64,000 nt of DNA from Pegoplata infirma (taxonomy: Eukaryota; Arthropoda; Insecta; Diptera; Anthomyiidae). Positions 56,495 through 64,000 of this stretch are shown here, one piece after another (the first letter of the stretch is position 1; each line of letters starts with the position of its first letter). The stretch spans positions 128,836,671-128,900,670 of the forward strand of contig OY992540.1 of NCBI GenBank assembly GCA_963921195.1, read 5' to 3'. The notes under the pieces were generated by a model that saw only the letters and a program-made list of their open reading frames with translations, was not told the origin of the DNA and did no database searches. Position numbers and translations under genes: made by a program.

Positions 56495-58437
56495 CAGGCG
56501 CGGATCCAGCTCTTGGGTTTGGGGGGGATTTTTTTTTTGTACAAACAATTTTTTTTTGTAGGGAACTTTAGGTCGAATATGAATCATTAGTTAAGGTTTT
56601 TTAGTGTTCAACTTTTGTTTATTATTATTTTTTCTATAGTAACATTTTTAAATTTTAAAAATTTATTCCTTTTACAAAAAAAACTTTAATGTTTGATATT
56701 TTGAAAAATGTCTCTTCAAAAAATTTTCCGGTTCTAAAGCATTTTTCTGACACCAAAAGACCCAGATTTTTACATAATTTTCTAATAGAAAATAAGTCAG
56801 TTTTAAGATATGTTTATTCACAAAAGGTTTTCTGATTTAGAAATTTTTCAGAGTCATTTGCTTAAAGAGAAAGTTTATGATTAAAATTCTGAGGTTCTAA
56901 GGCATTTTGATACAGAAAAGATTTTAAAATTTATACAAAAATATTTTGAGTAGGTTTATTTTAGCTCGAGGTCATTATTTCCGTTGCTTATTAAAACTAT
57001 TTTTTGAAAATTATTCTATCAGAATATCAAAGTCTTAATTAGTAAAGGAAATAATGACCTCGAGCTAGAATAAACCTACTAAAAACATAATATTTTAAAG
57101 TTCGAATGTAACGATTTTTATTTTAAAATAAAAATAAATCAGAGTTTATACAAACATTTTTAAATTCTGATACACCTTCATATAGAAAATTCCTAGATAC
57201 TTATTATTAAAAAAAAAAATATCGGAACCTAAGACCTCTTTTTAGATTCTGTGATATTTTTCTAAATTTCTCAGAATATTTTTTTTTTAAAGTTCTCTAA
57301 GTCTAAGGCATTTTTTATTGAAAAAGACTTGGATTCTGAGTTATTTTTGCTATCGAATAAGTCATAGACTTTAGAATTTTTTTTTTAATATTAAAACTCA
57401 AAAATTCTGAGATATTTTTCCTATCAAAAAAATCGGAATTTTTTTAATATTCTAAGACGTTTTACCTATAGAAAAGGTCTCAGCTTTTCCTATTAAAAAG
57501 TCTTAGATTCTAACACATCATTCTAATAAAAATAAACATCATTCTAATAAAAATAATCTCAGATTCCGAGACATTTTTCCTATAAAAGTCCCAGATTCTG
57601 TATAATTTTTCCTAGAAAAAGTCTAAGATTCTATTGCATTTTTTGTATAAAAAATTCCCAAATTTTCCCTGAAGAAAATTTTCTTTTTTCCTATAGAAAA
57701 ATTTTATTTTAATTTTAATTTTGTTTTTTTTTTTAATAAAAAAATTTAAGATTTAAAAAAAAAAAATTTAAGAAAACTTTTGAGATTCTTGAAAATTCTA
57801 GAAAAAATTCTTACTCATTATTTCATTTCCTCTTTTCTTTTTACCCAGAAGAATTGTCAAATTTTCATTATAGAAAATTCTCAGATTTTTCCTATAGAAA
57901 AACTGTTAGAGTTTTCATATAAAAACTGTCAAAATTATAAGATTTTCCTATAAATAAATTCTGAGAAAAATTCTCAACTTTTTTCTATAGGAAAATTCCC
58001 AAATTTTTCATTTAGAAAAATTAAATGGAAGAATTTCTATAAAAAAATTTCTCCTATAGAAAAAATCCCCTATTTTTCCTATAGAAAACTTTTAAGGATT
58101 TTCCTGTAGGAAAATTCTCAATATTTTTCTAAAAAAAATTCTCAAATTTTTTCATAAAGAAAACAAACAAAAACATAGAAAAATTTAAACATTCCGCGAC
58201 ACTTTTCCTCTAGAAAATTTTAAGATTCTTTAACATTTTCATAGAAATTTTTTTCAGTTCCTTGGACATTTTTCATAAATTTTTTTTCAGATAATTTCCT
58301 TTTCACTGTTCTTTTTCCCTCTTCTTTTATTTTCTTTCCTTTCTTTTTTTGTTTCTTTTTTTCCTTTTGCCTTTTTTTCTTTGAATTCGGTTTGAAGGGG
58401 AAATTTCCTTCCCTCCCCCCCGGCGGCTCCGCATCTG
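56495..58437 (-). mobile_element. hAT family G element, copy 2
   Basis: The ends CAGGCGCGGATCCAGCTCTT and, read inwards from the right, CAGATGCGGAGCCGCCGGGG are inverted. AAAAATAC is directly repeated at 56487-56494 and 58438-58445. The interior is filled with AGATTCTGAGACATTTTT and CTATAGAAAAAT modules as in copy 1. A purine/pyrimidine tract (58310-58385) lies next to a C-run, mirroring the left end of copy 1. A short internally deleted family E foldback is nested at 56935-57090. No coding. No tRNA-like insert here. Confidence 0.8.
56935..57090. mobile_element. Short family E foldback
   Basis: ATTTTGAGTAGGTTTATTTT AGCTCGAGGTCATTATTTCC on the left is mirrored by GGAAATAATGACCTCGAGCT AGAATAAACCTACTAAAA on the right, with almost no centre left. 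Confidence 0.7.
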
Positions 58438-58822
58438 AAAAATACAAAATACTTTTATTCGGCTGCCGGTTGACATACATATGTGAACAGAGTTCAACAC
58501 TGAATGGCATTTAAGCAAGTACGAACATAGTTTTTTACAAATAAAGAAAATAATCGCCGATTTTTTTTCGCGAAAATTTTTTTGAAAGTTTTTTCTCAAA
58601 ATTTATTTTTTTTTTAATTAAGTTTTTTTGCAATTATTATTTACAGAGTTTTTTTTTTTGTAAAATTTTGGTTTAATCAAGTGCATTTTACAAATATACG
58701 TAAATTTACAGAGTTTTTCTTTGCTAAATAGTACTTTATTTAATCAACATTTTACTAGAAACTCTGTAAATTAACAGTGTTACTTACAAATCATTTTACA
58801 GAGTTTTAAAGAAAAAAATATA

Positions 58823-59720
58823 CACTCAAAATATTTTGTAGGCAAAAACAAATGAATAACACATTTAAAACCAGTGAATAAACAATTGAAAACCATCCCA
58901 GTAATTATTCATTTGTTTTAACAAACATCAACATTTATTTTTTACTGTTGACAAAATTTTCTAAAATAAATAACATTAAACATTAAAAAATTACGTTTTT
59001 TTTTTCATTCTTTTTTACCAACAAATTCGAAAAAAATAACCTACGAAAACATTAAAAACTAATGATAGTTCTGTTATTTTTACCAACAAATTCCAAAAAA
59101 ATAACCCACGAAAACATTAAAAATTAATGATTTCGTAGGTTATTTTTTTAAAATTTTCTATTGAAATATTTTTTAAAAATTTTTAATAAAATTTTGGGGA
59201 ATCGATCCCGCAATCAACTACATTCTGGCCAGACACTCTACCCATCGTGCCAAAGTCACTTGATACAAACATGTTTTTATATTTCTATAAATAATTTTTT
59301 GAATTTTTTTTTACAAAAAAATAACCTACTTGTGTAGGTAAAAACTAATGATATATCATTAAAAAATACCATCAATTTAAAAAAAAAGTTAGTTACACAA
59401 ATTATTAAAAATTTAAAAAATAATCAGTAGTTTTTACTTACAGAACAAAAATAAATGACTTTAAAAATTAAATGTTAATGAAAGTCTTTATTTTTTAGTG
59501 TGTTATTTTTGAAACAAGGGACAGAAGGAACAGGAACAAAAATAAATGACTTTAAAAATTAAATGTTAATGAAAGTCTTTATTTTTTCGTGTGTTATTTT
59601 TGAAACAAGGGACAGAAGTAGTCATTAATAAAAACTGAACACCAAACAAATGTTTTTTCTTTAAAAAAATAAAATTTTTTAAATAAACTACAAACAGTTA
59701 ATGACATAATTTTTTAAGTG
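58823..59720. mobile_element. TA-flanked MITE with tRNA-like insert
   Basis: Ends CACTCAAAATATTTTG and ATTTTTTAAGTG, TA on both sides (58821-58822 and 59721-59722), inserted in a family B relic. The interior repeats ACATTAAAAACTAATGAT words. A 91-bp segment is tandemly duplicated (59443-59533 and 59534-59624). The tRNA-like sequence at 59195-59260 lies inside. No coding. Confidence 0.65.
59195..59260 (-). pseudogene. Degenerate tRNA-like sequence
   Basis: On the minus strand, TGGCACGATGGG (complement of 59241-59252) resembles an A box and GGATCGATTCC (complement of 59198-59208) is a B box with one mismatch. The spacing of about 32 nt is tRNA-like. No convincing cloverleaf. T-rich sequence follows on that strand. 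Possibly a captured tRNA gene fragment. Confidence 0.35.
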
Positions 59721-59840
59721 TAGTTTTCTCTGTTAAAAGGCGCTCATATTTAACCAATATTTTACTCTACTACTAATATTACTATTAAACTCTGTAAATT
59801 TTTTGTCAAAATTATTTTGCTGAGTTTTACATTTTATAAA

Positions 59841-62800
59841 ATATTGTATCAAAAGTATGACAAATACATTTTTACTCCGGCTTTCATTAATTTGTAACAT
59901 AATATAGACACAAATTGAATTTGAACGTACAATAAACTGCATGTATGTCTGCATATTATGTGAACATATATATATGTAGTGTGTATAGACCATAGAAAAG
60001 ATTAGAAGGTACGCAGTGTTGTATTTGATGTATTTTCCAATATGGTGGCAAAATGCTTGTTCTTCCTCATCTCACACGTATTTAATATCAAATTATATTC
60101 TTTTTTTATAAAAAATGGAATTTGTCTTTTATTTAATTAAATTTATTATTTATTTTGCTTTATTCAACGTTTTTTTAAAGATAATACGCACTATTAATAG
60201 TTTAAAAACTTTTTTTTTCTCTTTTGTTGTTTGCTTTGTTGTTGTTCTCCTTTATGTTACATTGTTTTTATTAAACGTCAAAAGTTACATAATGTGCTGT
60301 CACTAATACTTATTCAAGTGAAATACGACTCTGTTTCATTTCTATTTTTTTCTATGGTATAGACTTCTCGTCCATTTGCAATAACAAGTGAATTACAATC
60401 AGTACATTTGAAATAACAGAAAAATTGAATTTAAAATACCTAAATTCACATATTTGTTGATACTTCAATCAAAAATATCAGTGCAAGTTTTTTATTTAGA
60501 CATTGTTGCTGAAATCAGGGTTAGAATAACTAAACTGCCAGAAGCAGTAGTAACTGAAATCAACTAATAGTGTAGTTTTAAAAATGAACAAAACCCAGAG
60601 TCATTCACTTGCTACTGCTACTACTACACGCACATTTTGGTAGTGTAGTTATAGCAGTAGTTTTTTTTTAAAAATTGTTAAAATCCTCAGTTGATAGTTT
60701 TGTTGTAGTTTTAAAATTTGAAAAAAAGCCAGCAGTTGAAAACAACACACAAGACAGTAGTCATTCTCAAGAAACACGAAGCAATAACTATTAGTGAAAC
60801 GAAGATAACGAGAGTTTTTCTTGGGTCTTTAAAAAAAAAAAACTTAACAATGACTTCAGACGACACAAAAGAAATGTGTGGTGTTTTTAGTTGTTGGTAG
60901 AATTTTTTCATTATACATATGTATGTATGTATATAAAAGAAAATAAAATGTTTTGGTATTTTTTATCAATGTCTACAATATTTATTAAAATTTCTTTTGA
61001 AATTATTAGTCTTTTTGAACGTATTGAAAAAAATATTTTTAATAAACTTATATTGATAATTTTTATTTTATAAATTAATTAATATGGTTGGAGTAGGTAA
61101 ATAATTTTTATTATATAAGTAGAAATCTAATCGAATATATACCTATAAGTAGAAAATCTTTTGAAATTAAAAATTTAATTTTTGTTTTAATTGTTTCAGA
61201 CTGACCTTCGAAAAATTAATTCAATTATTTAATTAATTGTAATTATTTAATTAATTCATGTCTGAATAAATTCTTTAAATTTAATTTGTTAATTTGAATA
61301 CATTATTTGAATAAAATAAAAAAATTTGTAAAATAAATTATATTAAAACCAAAATTTAATTAAAAAAAAAAATAATTAAACTAAATTTTAATTTAAAATT
61401 GAAAAGGGACAAATAATCTAAAACTAATATGGCATTAAAAAAAACCGAGCTTCTATATAATGAATCATTAACAAAAATTGTAGTACTGAATTAAAGTTTA
61501 AGGTATTAATTTTCAATGAATTAAATTATAGTAGTATTATAATTGTGTATCCAAATACCACGAAAAAGAATATTTGTAGGTTATTCGTATTTAAAAATGT
61601 TATTAATATGTATTTATTATGAATTTTTGTGTTTAATATTATTTACTGTTCGCTAAGAACGAGTTTCTTACCATTAGGTACGAAAAAATCTTTTATCCAA
61701 AATTTGTTCTTCTGTGAATTTTTACTTACCGCATTGTCAAAATTTCTGTTACAACAATAAATTGCATTCAAATTTTTTTAACGCGGCTCGTTGCGTTTCA
61801 GAACATTAGGGCATTCATTTTACCTGTGTATTCAAAACAAAGCTATAAAACCTTCTATGATCTTATATGCAATGTCTGTCCAGCTGTCATGCATATTTAA
61901 AAAACGGATTTAAAAATATATTAACCCTTTCCATCATATGCCAATGATCTGATCACTAGCAGGTAGTTTTCTTTTTTACATAATTTACTACAGAAATAGT
62001 TTTCATCATCCTCATTCATATCATTCGTGGGAAATCCCAATATTTTGACAAGCAAATATATGCATAAGGATACAACATTGTTTGAATTTTTTTAATGAAC
62101 TAATAAAAAATAAGGTAGATTGTTATTACATCTAACAGTATTGTACATAAATTTATCCTTTTTTTATCACGGGAATCCCGTGACGGGATTACCAAATATG
62201 TGGAGGTAAAAATAAAAGAGAAAGGATTAACACGAAGTTTCAGTACGGCTTCTTTTGTGATACTGTAAAGAACGTGCAAAAAAACAACTAATCCCGTCTT
62301 CTAAGTGAAATAAAAAAGTGCAATTACAAGTATTTATTTTTTGTAATTTATTCATACAAATAAAAACCTGTATTGTTTTAAACCATTGAATACCTTTTTC
62401 TGTTTTCATTTTAGAATTGATTCTTTTCAAGCTCTGCTTTGATTTTTCACAAAATATACAATTATAATATTAAATACTCAAAAATAAATTATTTAAATTT
62501 ATTTCATTAATTTTTGCTTAAAAAATATAATAAAAAAATATACGTCCATTAATTTATTTTCGCGTTATTGCGTTTTTAAAAATATATTATTCTTATACAA
62601 ATCATTTTATTTTTTTATATATGAGTTTTTTTGTCAAACAAGTACATTAAATTCAATTTAACAGTCCCAATGTAGTTATATGTTTAGCTGTTGCGTAGTG
62701 AATAAACGAAAGACTAACAGTTTATAATCTTTTACGAAGTTGTGCACTATTTTCACGAAGTAAAAACTACTAGTGGAGGTCAGCACAACATTCAACTTTT

Positions 62801-63064
62801 TAACTTCCACTGCTAGTGTAGTTTTGTTTTTTGTTGCCTATGTGAGCAGTAGCAATAGGAATAACTGTTAGTTTATCAAAAACAAAAACTACACTATGTG
62901 TGCAAAGAAAAAATTGTGCAGTTAGTTTTTCTCAAGCTAGTGCAATGTTCGTGTAGTGGAAATAAACTAAACTACAAACTACGATAGTTATTCGCAGTTT
63001 TTAAAGCCTGGCTGAAATTTAATTGATGATAAATTTTTATTAAATTTTTAGTTTTAATATGCAT
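59841..63064. other. AT-rich DNA, no gene recognised
   Basis: Contents noted: TA-rich 59960; CTACTGCTACTACTAC / GTAGTGTAGTTATAGCAGTAG inverted words at 60615-60665 and similar TAGTGTAGTTTT words at 62800-62970; a TTAATTAATT tract at 61205-61400; a perfect CACGGG-AAT-CCCGTG hairpin at 62168-62182. A short frame, ATGACTTCAGACGACACAAA..., with a fair start context lies at 60850-60900 but has only 16 codons. This could be unique (non-repeat) DNA of an intron or intergenic region. Confidence 0.45.
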
Positions 63065-63290
63065 ACTAGGGTGGAACTAATTTTTATTTTTTTCGAATTT
63101 CAAAATCGTCGGGGTTGGAAAAGTTGCATTTTATGGTAAATATTAACAAAAAAATATTGGACCTGTAGGGCAATGTCTTTGGGTTCAATTTTTAGACTTG
63201 AAAATCGGAAGGTTTTGGCGTGCTAACCATTTTGTTCAAAATCTTATTCACAATGAGAGTAGAGTTGAAAATGGATTAATATTTTAGTTT
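63065..63290 (+). mobile_element. Possible hAT-like left end
   Basis: TACTAGGGTGGAACTAATTT resembles the TAGGGTGGC end of the 11606 element. No matching right end is seen in the window, so this is a solo or truncated end at best. Confidence 0.3.
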
Positions 63291-63485
63291 GATCATAAAC
63301 GATTTGTCATTTAAATCCCCTTTTTTACTTGAAGTATAGAGTTTTTATATTTGAAATAATTTTGACAATGAAATCTGACAAAATCCGAATCACGTAACGA
63401 TTATTCTATGAGAATATCATAGTTTTAATTAGAAAAGGAAATATTGACCTCCAGCAAGAATATACCTACTCAAGATATACATTTT
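63290..63485. repeat. Family E fragment
   Basis: GATTTGTCATTTAAATCCCC, TTACTTGAAGTATAGAGTTT and the right arm ATTCTATGAGAATATCATAG ... CAAGAATATACCTACTC. It shows the same site as 52034 without an insertion. Confidence 0.65.
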
Positions 63486-63529
63486 TTTTCACTTAAATTT
63501 TTTTACTTAAATTTCTTTTATATCAGTTG

Positions 63530-64000
63530 CTGAAGAAAACGTAACATACTTATTTTTCATCAAAAAAAATTTTTTCATCAAAAAAAAATTTTTCATCAAT
63601 CTTTTTTATTTAATCAATTTTTTTTCATCAATTTTTTTGCTTTTTTATCAATTGATTTTTGCATAAAAATTTCTTTTCATCTGACTTTTTTTTTTATCAA
63701 AAACTTTTTTTTATCAAAAAACTGTTTTTTCATCAAAAACTTTTTTTCATCAAAAACTTTTTTCATTAAAAACTTTTTTTATCAAAAACTTTTCATTTCA
63801 TCAAAATTTTGTTATCAATTTTTATTTTCATCAAAAATTTTTTTTTTATCAAAAATTTTGTTTTTCATCAAAAACTTTTTTCAACACAAAAAAATTTTTT
63901 TCTTCAAAAATGTTTTCTTATTAATTTTTTTTTCATCTACTTGTTTTTTTATTTAAATTTTTTTTTCCTTAATTTTTTTTTTAAAGTTTTTTTTTTTTTA
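63530..64000. repeat. Degenerate TTTTCATCAAAAA tandem tract
   Basis: Irregular repetition of CATCAAAAA and runs of T to the end of the window. Low complexity. No gene. Confidence 0.75.

Larger units (their letters stand above)
58640..59840. repeat. Family B relic, interrupted
   Basis: TTTACAGAGTTTTT, AAACTCTGTAAATTAACAGT and CATTTTACAGAGTTTTAAAG before 58820, and TTTTCTCTGTTAAAAGGCGC and AAACTCTGTAAATTTTTTGT after 59722, are collinear with the interior of family B copies 1 and 2. Split by the 58823-59720 element. Confidence 0.6.

Noticed and set aside
58220..58510. Lysine-rich minus-strand frame
   Set aside because: Arises from the purine tract at the end of the hAT family G copy 2 and crosses its terminus at 58437.
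61690..61760. Possible minus-strand splice donor (GGTAAGT) after a short ATG-containing stretch
   Set aside because: A single splice-like hexamer in AT-rich DNA without an adjoining credible coding exon is not evidence of a gene.

Overview
The window looks like non-coding, repeat-saturated DNA from a higher (schizophoran, probably calyptrate) fly. It is very AT-rich. It carries LINEs of the fly LOA/I-like and Jockey types, many copies of a dipteran repeat resembling 'mini-me' (ATACCCTCCAC... ends, TA tracts, GTCC tracts and a TTCGGC/GCCGAA hairpin), and numerous hAT-, Tc1/mariner/pogo- and Transib-like non-autonomous DNA elements. I found no recognisable host protein-coding exon. The only credible coding regions belong to two LINEs. 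The species cannot be named from this window.

Layout. 1-3.6 kb: a 0.73-kb family-A element, then a 777-bp hAT-like foldback with a perfect 8-bp target duplication. 3.6-8.8 kb: mini-me-like repeats, a minisatellite that switches from a 21- to a 20-bp unit, and a 1.6-kb inverted pair. 10.3-13.7 kb: a hAT element with a transposase C-terminal relic, into which a 1.85-kb foldback hAT inserted. 15.05-16.73 kb: a satellite of 48-bp monomers, each made of two perfect palindromes and containing two abutting TATCGATA (DRE/BEAF-type) sites. 16.9-17.8 kb: a TA-flanked palindrome with a second TA-flanked element at its centre. 18.2-20.3 kb: hAT family G with a tRNA-like insert. 25.2-26.0 kb: a Transib-like element (CACTATGG ends, 5-bp duplication). 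26.1-31.1 kb: a diverged tandem duplication led by family-A copies. 31.1-37.3 kb: a long palindrome carrying a 4.47-kb LINE with an intact ORF2 and a (CCTAA)n tail. 39.1-45 kb: A-x-A-x-A, a duplication best explained by unequal crossing-over between A copies, with a later MITE insertion in one x copy. 45.2-48.6 kb: nested MITEs. 49.7-56.2 kb: a tower of insertions (E host; B with a hAT inside; a pogo/Tigger-like element; a hAT; a Jockey LINE), several with exact target duplications. 56.5-59.7 kb: a second hAT family-G copy and a TA-flanked element with another tRNA-like sequence. 59.8-64 kb: AT-rich DNA with little recognisable content.

The elements do not work together as a pathway. What the window records is a sequence of insertions, and related repeats elsewhere in the window often supply the unoccupied site, so many boundaries can be read to the base. 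The most unusual items are the palindromic DRE satellite, the insertion tower, the Transib-like element with its paralogous empty sites, and the A-mediated duplication.
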